From assembly GCA_022845895.1 (NCBI GenBank), contig AP025573.1:3630501-3694500 (forward strand): a stretch of DNA of 64,000 nucleotides, read 5' to 3'. This stretch comes from Lachnospiraceae bacterium. GTDB lineage: Bacteria; Bacillota; Clostridia; Lachnospirales; Lachnospiraceae. A program made the translations under genes and the position numbers. How positions within the stretch are numbered: the first letter of the stretch is position 1; each line of letters opens with the position of its first letter. This document shows, in pieces, positions 36,383 to 45,180 of this stretch. The notes below the pieces were generated by a model. That model saw only the letters and a program-made list of their open reading frames with translations, did not search any database and was not told the DNA's origin.

Positions 36383-37447
36383 TTAGCGAAAAAACGTGTT
36401 TTCTTTGAAGGATTCGACGTCTGGATCGTATGCCGGTCCGTATCCGACGCTTTCTCTTACAATGAGCGCAGGCTGGAACACGATACATTTTCTTGCGCCT
36501 ACGCCGCTCTCCACCTCGTCGATGAGCTGCTTTACGCTTTCCACTCCCATCTCATAGATCGGCTGTTTGACCGTCGTCAGGGGTACATCCAGAATTTCCG
36601 AAAAAAAGATATCGTCATACCCGATCAAAGACATGCCTCCCGGCACAGATATCCCTCTTTTCTTCAAGCTGTTATAGACACCATAGGCAGACATGTCATT
36701 GAATGCAAATACTGCGCTTATCTCCCTGCCCTCGAAAAAGTCCACCGCACCCGCGCCGCTTTCCCGGTCGTAACTGCCTTCATAGATAAATTCATTCCGA
36801 AAGGTGATGTGATATTCTTCCAGAGCTTTCTTATATCCTTTCAGTCGTTCCATCGAGTCTTCCAGACCGCTTGGTCCTGTCACACATCCTATATTTCTAT
36901 GTCCCTGCTCCAGAAGAAACTTCACAGCCGCATATCCCCCCTGCTTATGGTCTACGATGACCGAACTGCAGTCTGCCTCCTCCAGATACCGGTCTATCAT
37001 GACAAATGGTATCTTCAGCTTCTTCAGCAGCTGGATGCTCTCCTTCGTCTTTTTCTTGTCACTGTCTCTGGCCATACAGAATAAGATGCCGTCCACCCCT
37101 TTATTCGCAAGCACTTGTATGTAGGACATGTCGCGCTCATGCTTATCGTTGGTATTACATAGAATCAGGTTCCAGCCCTGGCTGCGGCAGGAATCCTCCA
37201 CCCCTTTTGCCAGCGTAGAGAAAAACACGTTGCTGACGTCTGATATGATCAGGCCGATTGTCTGCGTGCGCTTCTTGACCAGACCTACCGCAAGCTGGTT
37301 CGGATGATAGTTCAATTCTTCAACGGCATCCAATATCTTATTTTTCGTACTCCTGGGAATCTTATCCGCTTTATTATTCAGGACCAGGGATATCGTCGTG
37401 ACCGAAAAACCCGTGTAATTTGCAATGTCCTTAATTGTCGTTCTCAA
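36383..37447 (-). CDS. LacI-family transcriptional regulator
   Basis: A 354-residue repressor. Residues 1-55 are the HTH and hinge helix (TIKDIANYTGFSVTTISLVLNNKADKIPRSTKNKILDAVEELNYHPNQLA), then a PBP-I effector domain (GCVTGPSGLEDSMERLKGYKKAL, AVFAFNDMSAYGVYNSLKKRG). It is the last gene of the 45762-36383 unit and has its own promoter. The strong LacI-type operator at 45815-45830, before the ECF gene, is its likely target. Effector is presumably the unknown compound handled by that unit. Confidence 0.9.
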   Translation of the reverse strand: MRTTIKDIANYTGFSVTTISLVLNNKADKIPRSTKNKILDAVEELNYHPNQLAVGLVKKRTQTIGLIISDVSNVFFSTLAKGVEDSCRSQGWNLILCNTNDKHERDMSYIQVLANKGVDGILFCMARDSDKKKTKESIQLLKKLKIPFVMIDRYLEEADCSSVIVDHKQGGYAAVKFLLEQGHRNIGCVTGPSGLEDSMERLKGYKKALEEYHITFRNEFIYEGSYDRESGAGAVDFFEGREISAVFAFNDMSAYGVYNSLKKRGISVPGGMSLIGYDDIFFSEILDVPLTTVKQPIYEMGVESVKQLIDEVESGVGARKCIVFQPALIVRESVGYGPAYDPDVESFKENTFFR

Positions 37448-37494
37448 TGTTCACACCCTCACCAAACTATTATTTTTCTGCATCTATACGTACA

Positions 37495-37527
37495 GTATAC
37501 CTTATTGAACATTAGTAGTTCAATAAG
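37495..37527 (-). promoter_or_regulatory. Promoter of the lacI-family gene inside a long inverted repeat
   Basis: TTGAAC (37518-37523), 17 bases, TATACT (37495-37500) on the minus strand. The -35 and spacer are covered by a perfect dyad CTTATTGAAC-N7-GTTCAATAAG (37501-37527). The dyad sequence is unlike the GGTAAAAC operator upstream of the ECF gene. Confidence 0.6.
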
Positions 37528-37552
37528 TATGCCATTTTTTGCCATTTTGGGG

Positions 37553-38680
37553 TTACAGGAATCGTTTTAATATTTTTATATATTGCAGATATTTTTCTAT
37601 TTCGACGTATTCGTTTGGCTTGTGTGCCATTTCGGGCTGGCCGGGACCGAAGAGGAGGACCGGAGTGGACGGTATTCCTTTTGCCAATATGGAGGCGTCG
37701 GTAAAATAGTTGATTCCTATAGGTTCTTTAGACAGGCCGGCCAGCTTCAGCTCCCACTGGAGCTTTTTGAGCCACGGGCTGTCCGCCGGTATCTCGATGG
37801 CCTGCCTGTCGTTTCGTATGTGCACTTCTACGTCCAGCTCTCCGTCTGTCTCCTGCCTATAGCCTTCGATAATCTTCTTAAGCCACTCGCTGACCATCTG
37901 TGTGGTAACGCCCGGAATCACCCGGATATCAAGCATAAACTCTGCTGCATCCGGCGTCATATTGGGAACTATGCCGCCTTCCGCCTTCGTAATCTGGCAG
38001 GTCGGGGAACCGAGGAGGCCATGGCCATGTTCTATAAGCTTCTTTTTCAAATCCTGGAATATGCGGATTCCATACTCCACCGCATTGATCCCCTGTTCCG
38101 GGTATGCGCCGTGACTTGTTCTTCCGTGCAGCTTCATCTGAAGCCATATGCAGCCTTTCTGAGCCGTTCCGGGCTGCAGGCCCGTCGGTTCGCCGATAAG
38201 GAGCAGCGCAGGTTCGCCAAGCGTCTGCGCTTCCAGAAGATGTTTCGCTCCCATGCCGTTCTTTTCCTCATCACACGTGCCACAGAAATATATCGTGCGG
38301 GAGGGTACATATCCTTTTTCCTTCATACTGCCCAGGACATAAGCCATAGCCGCCAGGCCGCTCTTCATATCGCTGGCACCTCTGGCATAGATACAGCCAT
38401 TTTTCTTCGACGGCACAGACGGATCCGTCTTCCACTCTCCTATCTTGCCGTAGGGCACCGTGTCCAGATGCCCGTTCCAGATAACTGTTTCTTTCGATTT
38501 TCCTTCCAGGACTCCCACCACGTTCGCATGTCTGCTGTCGATGTCCTGAACCACAGCGCTGACTCCGCAGTCCTTCAGGAAATCGCGGAGGAATACCGCC
38601 AGCGCCTTTTCGTTATCCTTACCGTTTACCGTAGGGATTTTCAATACTTCCATTAAGAATGTCTCTGCATCATACTTCAT
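37553..38680 (-). CDS. M20-family metallohydrolase (ArgE/DapE type)
   Basis: A 375-residue zinc amidohydrolase. NGHLDTVPYG provides the first metal His and general Asp, GASDMKSGLAAMAY the bridging Asp, and CDEEKNGMGAKHLLEAQ the catalytic Glu pair; GRTSHGAYPEQGINAVE lies in the lid domain and FTDASILAKGIP carries late active-site residues. The family removes acyl, carbamoyl or peptide groups from amino acids and related amines. It is the second M20 enzyme of this unit and differs from the one at 40791-42068, so the two probably act at successive steps or on different substrates. Confidence 0.88.
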   Translation of the reverse strand: MKYDAETFLMEVLKIPTVNGKDNEKALAVFLRDFLKDCGVSAVVQDIDSRHANVVGVLEGKSKETVIWNGHLDTVPYGKIGEWKTDPSVPSKKNGCIYARGASDMKSGLAAMAYVLGSMKEKGYVPSRTIYFCGTCDEEKNGMGAKHLLEAQTLGEPALLLIGEPTGLQPGTAQKGCIWLQMKLHGRTSHGAYPEQGINAVEYGIRIFQDLKKKLIEHGHGLLGSPTCQITKAEGGIVPNMTPDAAEFMLDIRVIPGVTTQMVSEWLKKIIEGYRQETDGELDVEVHIRNDRQAIEIPADSPWLKKLQWELKLAGLSKEPIGINYFTDASILAKGIPSTPVLLFGPGQPEMAHKPNEYVEIEKYLQYIKILKRFL

Positions 38681-38705
38681 CTGCTTCTCCTGTTCATGTC
38701 GAAAA

Positions 38706-38730
38706 CGCCTGCTGCCATCAGCAGCAGACG
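38706..38730 (-). terminator. Internal stem-loop between the amidotransferase-like and M20 genes
   Basis: A 10-bp stem (CGTCTGCTGC with GCAGCAGGCG, one G-U) and 5-base loop followed by TTTTC on the minus strand. With a short U-run it may only partly end transcription, lowering the last two genes of the unit. Confidence 0.55.
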
Positions 38731-38735
38731 TCCTG

Positions 38736-39479
38736 TTATCTATCCGTCAGCCATCCCGCGATTCCCTGCCAGATCTGATTGTAGTCCTCCCATTCGCAGA
38801 ACTCCGGCGGAGCCCAATGGGGGGCACAATCTCCTGTAAATACCGCGCTCCTCCCCTTTCCGTATGTACCAAATGCGATAAATGGATCTCCTTCGACCGT
38901 AGCTGCCACAAAAGCTTCCGGCCTGGCAATCGTCTTATTGTAGCCAAGTATCTCGGGCCATTTTGTCCGAATCCCTTTCAGCGCTTCATGCTCCTTTACG
39001 GTAACCGGACGCACGCCTTCGCAGTGCTCCATCCGGTCATCTACGGTCAGCACTTCCACCGGAAGGACCTCCTGGACCGGAGTGTCATGCCATTTCCCTT
39101 TGGCATCCACACCGGAGAAGGTGAGATAACCGCCTATCATCAGCAGGGCACCTCCTTCCATGACATAGTCTCTGATAACCTTGGCCCGGTTCGGCTTCTT
39201 CTCGCTCTTCGTGAACGTAGCCGCCGGAAGCAGAAGAGTATTTGCTCCGATATCGGAAAGGATTACGCAGTCATACGCATCCAGCTCCTCCACCGTAAAT
39301 GGAAACTGCTCCGCCGCTATATGGTTCGGAAGGAAATCCACTTCATATCCGCCCTCTTTAAGTGCCGCGACCAGCCACTTCTCCCCCGTTTCATATACGG
39401 ATGTATAAAAACTGTCAAACCCTTTCACATGGGTCGTGTAGCTCATCCATGATTCTCCGGCTAATAATACTTTCTTCAT
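38736..39479 (-). CDS. Glutamine amidotransferase-like protein (PF07090/ThuA-like fold)
   Basis: A 247-residue cytoplasmic protein. KVLLAGESWMSYTTHVKGFDSFYTS opens the protein; YDCVILSDIGANTLLL, GGALLMIGGYLTFSG and FGTYGKGRSAVFTGDCAPHW follow. This pattern is that of the putative class I glutamine amidotransferase-like family, in which the nucleophile Cys is often absent. Here no Cys sits in the usual nucleophile elbow (it reads GGYLT). A role in sugar or amide metabolism is suspected for relatives, but none is proven. It is flanked by hydrolases in this unit. Confidence 0.78.
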   Translation of the reverse strand: MKKVLLAGESWMSYTTHVKGFDSFYTSVYETGEKWLVAALKEGGYEVDFLPNHIAAEQFPFTVEELDAYDCVILSDIGANTLLLPAATFTKSEKKPNRAKVIRDYVMEGGALLMIGGYLTFSGVDAKGKWHDTPVQEVLPVEVLTVDDRMEHCEGVRPVTVKEHEALKGIRTKWPEILGYNKTIARPEAFVAATVEGDPFIAFGTYGKGRSAVFTGDCAPHWAPPEFCEWEDYNQIWQGIAGWLTDR

Positions 39480-39496
39480 TATAATGTACCGCCTTT

Positions 39497-40777
39497 CTAT
39501 ATGATATCGTACATGGGCAATTCTCCGATTCCCATACTTTTCTTTGTCTGAAATTTGCTTACCCAGTATCCGGCTCTGCCTCCCAGGCGCAGATACCTTT
39601 TTTCAAATGATACGAGCTTTCCGTTGGTCAGCACGTATACTGCGTACTTCCGTTTCGGGTCAACGACAGTGATATTGGCGTAAGCGCCCATGCCCAGATG
39701 TCCGTACCGGCTTCTCCACTCTTCGTTTCTCGTCCTCTTTGCCAGCAGTTTCGCAGGATTGCAGGTCATCAGTGCAACCGCGTCCATTTTACTCAGAACT
39801 TTATGCTCTGCAAGTTCCAGCAGACAGGGAATATTATCCCTCGTATCTCCGAAGCCCTTCATCGTCGACTGGTTCTGGCCATCTGACACCGCAATCGTAA
39901 CAATATGCTCTGCCAGAGCTTCCAGTGCCATCTGCCTTGCCGGTTCTGTCATCTTCAGCCCTTCCCTTGATCCCCCGCCTTCGCGCAGCATTGTCGTCAC
40001 GAACTCTCCACTCACCTCTTTCTGCCTGCATAAGCCAATCACCTGCTTCATCGCCCAGACAGCTTCTCCGTGCGTGCCGCATCCTGCCGCATTGGCATGT
40101 CCCAGATGAAGGTGCCTGCCTTTCGCCATATCGAACAGGTGCAGTGTGTGGTCGATGTCTTGTGTGTGTGAGGTAAACATCAGGTGGGCTTTGTCGGTAA
40201 GAGTGTAAAGCTGCAGGATCTTCTCGTCCGGGAGCAGGAAGTGCCCCATGTGTTCTTTGATTCCTACCGCATATTGTGCCGTATGATTGACGATGCTGTT
40301 ATGGCTCAGCTTCCTTTCCTTCTCTTCCTGTCCCAGCGTACCTCTGAATAGTTCAACCAGTTCCCCTTCATTCAATCTCGTTCCGAGAACATTAGCTGCG
40401 CCGAGAAACACTCCTACGTTGAGCGGCAGGCCTCTGTCCATCTCTGCTCCTAAAAGAGCCGGTGCCATGAAGGTATTGCCTGCTCCCGGGGAAAGGGCTG
40501 TCGTAACCCCGTCCTCGGCAGCCCCATATGCCGTATTCGTATGGATTTCAAAGAGATCGCTTACATGCAGGTGCATATCTATCAATCCTGGCCATATCTC
40601 CAGGCCGGCACAGTCTATGACACAGTCTCCTTTTTCTGCGGCTGCCGTATCACACACTTCAAGTATCATGTCATCTTCTATCACAATGTCCTTCACCGCT
40701 TCTATTCCATTAGAAGGGTCAATCAGAAGACCATGTTTCAGTATTGTATGTCTTGTACAAGTTCCATGCCTGCCCAA
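39497..40777 (-). CDS. Amidohydrolase-superfamily metal-dependent hydrolase
   Basis: About 426 residues. DMHLHVSD near residue 70 is the HxH metal motif, SHTQDIDH and HLGHAN give the third and fourth histidines, and AVSDGQNQS near residue 305 provides the conserved Asp of the barrel. N- and C-terminal strands form the usual beta-sandwich (DPSNGIEAVKDIVIEDD; AYANITVVDPKR). It resembles dihydroorotase, hydantoinase and deacetylase-type members; the substrate is unknown. The start is unusual: the only in-frame candidate before the conserved region is TTG 40777 with a weak ribosome site, 13 bases after the previous stop. Confidence 0.82.
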   Translation of the reverse strand: MGRHGTCTRHTILKHGLLIDPSNGIEAVKDIVIEDDMILEVCDTAAAEKGDCVIDCAGLEIWPGLIDMHLHVSDLFEIHTNTAYGAAEDGVTTALSPGAGNTFMAPALLGAEMDRGLPLNVGVFLGAANVLGTRLNEGELVELFRGTLGQEEKERKLSHNSIVNHTAQYAVGIKEHMGHFLLPDEKILQLYTLTDKAHLMFTSHTQDIDHTLHLFDMAKGRHLHLGHANAAGCGTHGEAVWAMKQVIGLCRQKEVSGEFVTTMLREGGGSREGLKMTEPARQMALEALAEHIVTIAVSDGQNQSTMKGFGDTRDNIPCLLELAEHKVLSKMDAVALMTCNPAKLLAKRTRNEEWRSRYGHLGMGAYANITVVDPKRKYAVYVLTNGKLVSFEKRYLRLGGRAGYWVSKFQTKKSMGIGELPMYDII

Positions 40778-40790
40778 TTAACTCACATCC

Positions 40791-42068
40791 TTATTCCGCA
40801 GATTCTGCCCACTTAAGAATCAGATTCGCATATATTTTAATCGCGTCAAGATACTGCTCTACCGTGACATATTCGTTGACCGCATGGCATTGTTCCAGTG
40901 ATCCCGGCCCGTACTGCAGCGTCGGACATCCTACGATATTGTGCCATGTCCTGGAGTCGCACCCTGCCGGTGAACCTGCCAGTTTTACTTCTGTGCCGGT
41001 GGCTTTCTTATATGCATCTTTAAATGCCCCGACAAATGGATGCCCCAATTCCATCTCGAATGGATTGCCCGTCTGGTATACGCTGATCTTAGGCTTATGG
41101 TCTTTCAGCCATTCGTCTCCTTCACAGCATCTGAGAATGGCCCCGGTATATTCCTCAACTACCTGCTCATGGCTCATCAGATTCGGGAGGTAATGGACAC
41201 AGGTCTTAAAGCAGCAGTAATCCGGTATGGTCGAGCCGGCCTCTCCGCCGTAGATGACACCCACGTTGCTTGACGGCGGCGGCAGAAGGGGGTGCTTATA
41301 TTCCAGCAGCCAGCGGTGCTCCAATTCATTGATGGCATTCATCAGTTTTCCAGCTTTTTCTATTGCATTCACCCCTGCCAGCTTCAAGCCGGAATGGACT
41401 GCTATCCCTTCTATCTCCACCTGGAAGAATACCCATCCCATATGTGCCACGATCAACTCGTAGTTCGTAGGCTCGCATACCACGACCGCATCAGCTTTCA
41501 CACCGCTCATTGCCGCACACAGAGAGCCGTTCCCCCCGCCTTCTTCGTCACATACAGACGCATATTTTACAGTGACGGGCAAGCTTATGCCTGCATCTTT
41601 CAGAAGCGCTGTGGCCATTACGGACGCCATAAGCCCTGCCTTCATGTCCGCCACGCCAAGGCCGGTAATTCTGTTGTCTATGACTGCCGGACTCAAAGGC
41701 GGTATGCACCAGTTATCTTCGTTCTCCGCAGGCATATGGTCGATGTGCCCGTTAAACAGAATCGACCGCTTCGATTCCCCCGGAAAGCTTGCGTATACAT
41801 TGTAGCGGTTCTCATAATTATGTCCGGTATTCCCTTCTCTGTATTGTTCTTTGCACTTCACGATACTGTCTTCTTTCAGCGGGTCTTTTACCACTTCATC
41901 TGCACCGAGCTCATGGAACAGGTCCGCCATAAAGTCCTGCCCTTCTGCCTCCAGGCCGCCCTCGATGCCGTGGCCGATATCATGCGTATCGATGGAGACA
42001 AGTTTCAGTAGATAATCTATATACTTCTGTTTATTCTCTTCTAATGCTTTTTCTATGCTTCTGTTCAT
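40791..42068 (-). CDS. M20-family metallohydrolase (YgeY/SgcX-like)
   Basis: A 425-residue zinc hydrolase. LFNGHIDHMP supplies the first ligand; GLGVADMKAGLMASV the bridging Asp; CDEEGGGNGSL the catalytic Glu region; EPTNYELIVAHMGWVFFQVEIEG and GIAVHSGLKLAGVNAIEKAG the lid. CHAVNEYV gives the final His. In E. coli, YgeY sits in a cluster for ureide/purine breakdown. ATG 42068 follows GGAGG by six bases, and the gene overlaps the SGNH hydrolase gene by 38 bases. Confidence 0.86.
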   Translation of the reverse strand: MNRSIEKALEENKQKYIDYLLKLVSIDTHDIGHGIEGGLEAEGQDFMADLFHELGADEVVKDPLKEDSIVKCKEQYREGNTGHNYENRYNVYASFPGESKRSILFNGHIDHMPAENEDNWCIPPLSPAVIDNRITGLGVADMKAGLMASVMATALLKDAGISLPVTVKYASVCDEEGGGNGSLCAAMSGVKADAVVVCEPTNYELIVAHMGWVFFQVEIEGIAVHSGLKLAGVNAIEKAGKLMNAINELEHRWLLEYKHPLLPPPSSNVGVIYGGEAGSTIPDYCCFKTCVHYLPNLMSHEQVVEEYTGAILRCCEGDEWLKDHKPKISVYQTGNPFEMELGHPFVGAFKDAYKKATGTEVKLAGSPAGCDSRTWHNIVGCPTLQYGPGSLEQCHAVNEYVTVEQYLDAIKIYANLILKWAESAE

Positions 42069-42684
42069 CACGTTCCTCCTTACGTGCAATCATCCGGTAT
42101 ATCCCTTCTGCCAGCCTCCGGTGCCCTTCTTTATCGAGATGGATTCTGTCATAATTCCCCGCGCTTGCAATCGTATCCACATTCAGGAATTCCCATCCGC
42201 GCCTCGATGCCAGACTCTGATAGCATGCGGCTAGCCCCCTGCTCTTTTCTTCTGCCCCTCTTCCGAATTCGCTGTAGAAAGGGCTCTTCTTCAGGCCGCG
42301 CAGCACCGGCGGGGCCGCAAGTATGATGTGCGCCCCGGCATGTGCAAATGCTTCCGCCACCTTTTCCATCCCTAGTCCGATATCGTCCACTTCCGCACCG
42401 TATTCATCTTTGCAGTCATTCGTCCCGAGCATAATGACCGCTATATCAACGGGGGCATGTACCAAAGCGCAGACGTTCGCCTCTTCCAGTCCGTTTACAT
42501 AGGGCTCCCTTATGCTGTCGAAACAGGTCGTTCTGCCGCACAGCCCATTCTCTGTCACCCGGTATCCGGCGCCCAGCTTCTTGCTTAAGATACCCGGATA
42601 ACGCTCTTCCCATATGAGCCTGTCATCCGTTTCGGGCCGGTATCCCCATGTATTCGAATCTCCATAGCACAGCACCTGCATCAT
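42031..42684 (-). CDS. SGNH/GDSL hydrolase
   Basis: A 217-residue cytosolic esterase. Block I CYGDSNTWGY has the nucleophile Ser, NGLCGRTT the Gly of block II, MLGTNDCKDEYG the Asn of block III, and DRIHLDKEGHRRLAEGI the Asp/His pair of block V. No signal peptide is present, so it acts on imported or internal substrates. Relatives remove acetyl or other acyl groups. Its start overlaps the ATPase stop (ATGA type), tying it to the transporter. Confidence 0.87.
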   Translation of the reverse strand: MMQVLCYGDSNTWGYRPETDDRLIWEERYPGILSKKLGAGYRVTENGLCGRTTCFDSIREPYVNGLEEANVCALVHAPVDIAVIMLGTNDCKDEYGAEVDDIGLGMEKVAEAFAHAGAHIILAAPPVLRGLKKSPFYSEFGRGAEEKSRGLAACYQSLASRRGWEFLNVDTIASAGNYDRIHLDKEGHRRLAEGIYRMIARKEERDEQKHRKSIRRE

Positions 42685-43493
42685 GACGCCATCACTTCTT
42701 TATAACGTTCTACAAACTCCCGGGCGTTCAAGATGTCTTTTCCCAGCCCTATGCTGTCTGCAATCTGTCCGATTCCGGGGCGTTTTATCTTGCTTTGCCG
42801 TAATATGTCATCGTCGCTGAATATGTCACGGACGTTTCCGTCTTTTATGATCTTTTTATTGGCCATAGCGACAACACGCTCAAAGTTATTGGCTGCAAAT
42901 TCCATATCATGGGTGATGGTCACTACGCCGATTTCTTTCTTCTCCAGCTCCTCAAGCACCCGTGTCAGTACCTTGATTCCCGTCAGATCCTGGCCTGCGG
43001 TAGGTTCGTCCAGAATAATGTACTGAGGCTTTGTTGCCAGGATTGCTGCAATCGTTACAAACTTTCTGGTCACATATGGGATTTCAAAAGGGTTCATCTT
43101 TAAGTAAGTCTCTATCTCCAGTAATTGGGCAACCTCTTTTACCCTCTTTTCCACTTCCTTTTCAGCCATCTTATAGTATTTAGGCATGTACGCTATCTCT
43201 GCATATACGGTCTGGTTAAATATCTGGTCATCTGGATTCTGGAATACGTATCCCACCTGCCGCGCTATCTGGGCAGTCGTATACTCTTTCGTATTCCTTC
43301 CTTCTACCAGTACGTCTCCCTTGCATGGCTTATGCAGCCCATTCATCATTTTCACGGCAGTCGTCTTGCCCGCGCCATTCTGTCCCACTATCGCAACTCT
43401 TTCTCCCCTCTTCACGATAAGGTTCAAATCGTCATTCGCTAAAAATCCATTCGGATACTGGAAACTGGCATTTCTAAACTCAATTTGGTTCAT
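42681..43493 (-). CDS. ECF transporter ATPase (EcfA2-like) lacking the ABC signature
   Basis: A 270-residue ABC ATPase. Walker A GQNGAGKTT (residue 37 onward), Q-loop VFQNPDDQIFNQTV, Walker B YIILDEPTAGQD and H-switch ITHD are intact. Where LSGGQ should be, the protein reads PFEIPYVTRKFVTIAAILA; the reading frame is continuous, so this is substitution and not a frameshift. It overlaps the first ATPase gene by 14 bases. In the EcfA heterodimer the missing signature should inactivate one of the two ATP sites, leaving an asymmetric motor. Confidence 0.85.
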   Translation of the reverse strand: MNQIEFRNASFQYPNGFLANDDLNLIVKRGERVAIVGQNGAGKTTAVKMMNGLHKPCKGDVLVEGRNTKEYTTAQIARQVGYVFQNPDDQIFNQTVYAEIAYMPKYYKMAEKEVEKRVKEVAQLLEIETYLKMNPFEIPYVTRKFVTIAAILATKPQYIILDEPTAGQDLTGIKVLTRVLEELEKKEIGVVTITHDMEFAANNFERVVAMANKKIIKDGNVRDIFSDDDILRQSKIKRPGIGQIADSIGLGKDILNAREFVERYKEVMAS

Positions 43494-44340
43494 ATCTGAC
43501 GCCCCCCTTTTGCAAAAGGTCTATGCATTCTTCCGTGGTAACCGGCACCTTAGGAAGTACAATGCCGTTCAGTCTTAATTCCCGCTCTAATATAATCGCC
43601 TGGGGCAGCATGGTCCCATGCTCCAGAAGTTCCAGGTCGCTCAATACGGTCCTGGCATCCCCTTTTTTCAGCAGCCTGCCTTTCTGAAATACCAATACCT
43701 CGTCTGCGTATTCTGCAATAAGGTCCACCTTATGCTCCACCAGAATAATCGTCTTCCCCTGCTCCTTCAACATGTGTATAATCTCGAAAATGCGTTCTGT
43801 CCCTTCCGGATCGAGCTGGGAAGTGGGTTCATCTATTACAAATATATCCGAATCCATAGCTATGATTGATGCAAAAGCCACTCTCTGCCTCTGCCCGCCG
43901 GACAGCCGGTTCGGGTCGTTCAAAAGCAGCTCTTCTATCTTCAGGAGTTTCGCCACCTCGATGACCTTCTCTATCATCTGAGCTTTGGGGACTCCCAGGT
44001 TCTCAAGCCCCAGCGCTATCTCTTCAAACACCGTCTTCCTGACGCCACTGATCTGCGTAAATGGATTTTGAAAGATATACCCCATCTTAGTAGACAGGAC
44101 ATCTACATCGATTTTTCGGATATCCTCCCCGTTTATCTTCATATCTCCGAGTAATTTACCATTATAGAAATGTGGAATCAGTCCCCGCAGCAGATTGCAG
44201 AATGTCGTCTTTCCCCCGGCATTTTCACCGATAACCCCATAAAACTTTCCGAGCTCCAGCGAACAGGATATGTTCTGAAGCGCCGGCTCCTTCATAAGCG
44301 GATATGTATAAGTGACCTCGTTCAACTCTATATAAGCCAT
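43480..44340 (-). CDS. ECF transporter ATPase (EcfA1-like)
   Basis: A 286-residue ABC ATPase with all motifs: Walker A GENAGGKTT, Q-loop IFQNPFTQISGV, signature LSGGQRQRVAFA, Walker B IFVIDEPTSQLD and switch VEHKVD. Walker A has Ala-Gly in place of Gly-Ala. Its C-terminal 60 residues resemble the EcfA dimer domain. The H-switch residue (EHK) differs from the usual THD but keeps the His. It overlaps EcfT upstream by 13 bases and the partner ATPase downstream. Confidence 0.87.
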   Translation of the reverse strand: MAYIELNEVTYTYPLMKEPALQNISCSLELGKFYGVIGENAGGKTTFCNLLRGLIPHFYNGKLLGDMKINGEDIRKIDVDVLSTKMGYIFQNPFTQISGVRKTVFEEIALGLENLGVPKAQMIEKVIEVAKLLKIEELLLNDPNRLSGGQRQRVAFASIIAMDSDIFVIDEPTSQLDPEGTERIFEIIHMLKEQGKTIILVEHKVDLIAEYADEVLVFQKGRLLKKGDARTVLSDLELLEHGTMLPQAIILERELRLNGIVLPKVPVTTEECIDLLQKGGVRYEPN

Positions 44341-45122
44341 AAAACTATCCTCCCTGTTATCAATCCCACAAAAGCAAGGTCAAATAAGATAACAACAGCC
44401 TTCTCCCCTATGGACACCTCTGGAAGCTCCGACAGAAATGTGTGTGAAACAGGTGCTGAAAAAGCTCTGGCATCCATAGCAATCGATTTCTCTTCCGTGC
44501 TGGATATCGCGTTGAGCACGAGCGGTCCCATAACCGGTATGTATGCCTTCGCCCGCTTCAGCAGATTCCCCTCTGTCTCAATCCCCCTTGCTTTTTGTGA
44601 TTCCATAATCACCTGTGCGTTCTGCTTTAAATCCGTAATCGTCTGAAACGATGACAAGATGACGAATGATACCATATGTGATACGCCCTTCTTTTCCAGG
44701 GCATACGTAAATTCATCCATAGGCGTCGTCTTGACGAACAATATAAACGCGCCGCTGAAAGCCAGAACAAGGGATACGATATTAAGCCCTGACTGTATGC
44801 TTTCCGTCGTCACGCAGATTCCCCACAGCCGGAACAAGACATGCTCTCCCGGCGCAAACGCCGCTTTTACAACAAACAGGAACACACCGAATAAAAGCAG
44901 CACTTTCCAGTATAAGGAAAAGAAAGAGCGAAAGCAGCCGGCTGCCGCCGAAAACAGCACAAACAATATTACCATTCCAAAGCCATAATAATAATTCTGG
45001 ACGATAAACGGCGATAATCCCAGTACCAGCATCAGATTCACCTTGCTCATAGGGTTCAGGTCTCTTATCACGTTACCTGTCCTTTTTGGATTCATATACT
45101 GTTTTGCAAAATCATAATCCAT
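44328..45122 (-). CDS. ECF transporter transmembrane component EcfT
   Basis: A 264-residue membrane protein with about five or six helices. The long cytoplasmic coupling helices carry the two x-Arg-x signatures, ARG in VIMESQKARGIE and ARA in IAMDARAFSA, which insert into grooves of the two ATPases. It links the S component to ATP hydrolysis. Being next to its own S gene suggests a dedicated (group I) module instead of a shared one. Confidence 0.88.
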   Translation of the reverse strand: MDYDFAKQYMNPKRTGNVIRDLNPMSKVNLMLVLGLSPFIVQNYYYGFGMVILFVLFSAAAGCFRSFFSLYWKVLLLFGVFLFVVKAAFAPGEHVLFRLWGICVTTESIQSGLNIVSLVLAFSGAFILFVKTTPMDEFTYALEKKGVSHMVSFVILSSFQTITDLKQNAQVIMESQKARGIETEGNLLKRAKAYIPVMGPLVLNAISSTEEKSIAMDARAFSAPVSHTFLSELPEVSIGEKAVVILFDLAFVGLITGRIVLWLI

Positions 45123-45180
45123 ATAATCTTCCTCCTTTCGGAAAGATTGCAGCCATATGCCTTATGGCTGCAACCATATA

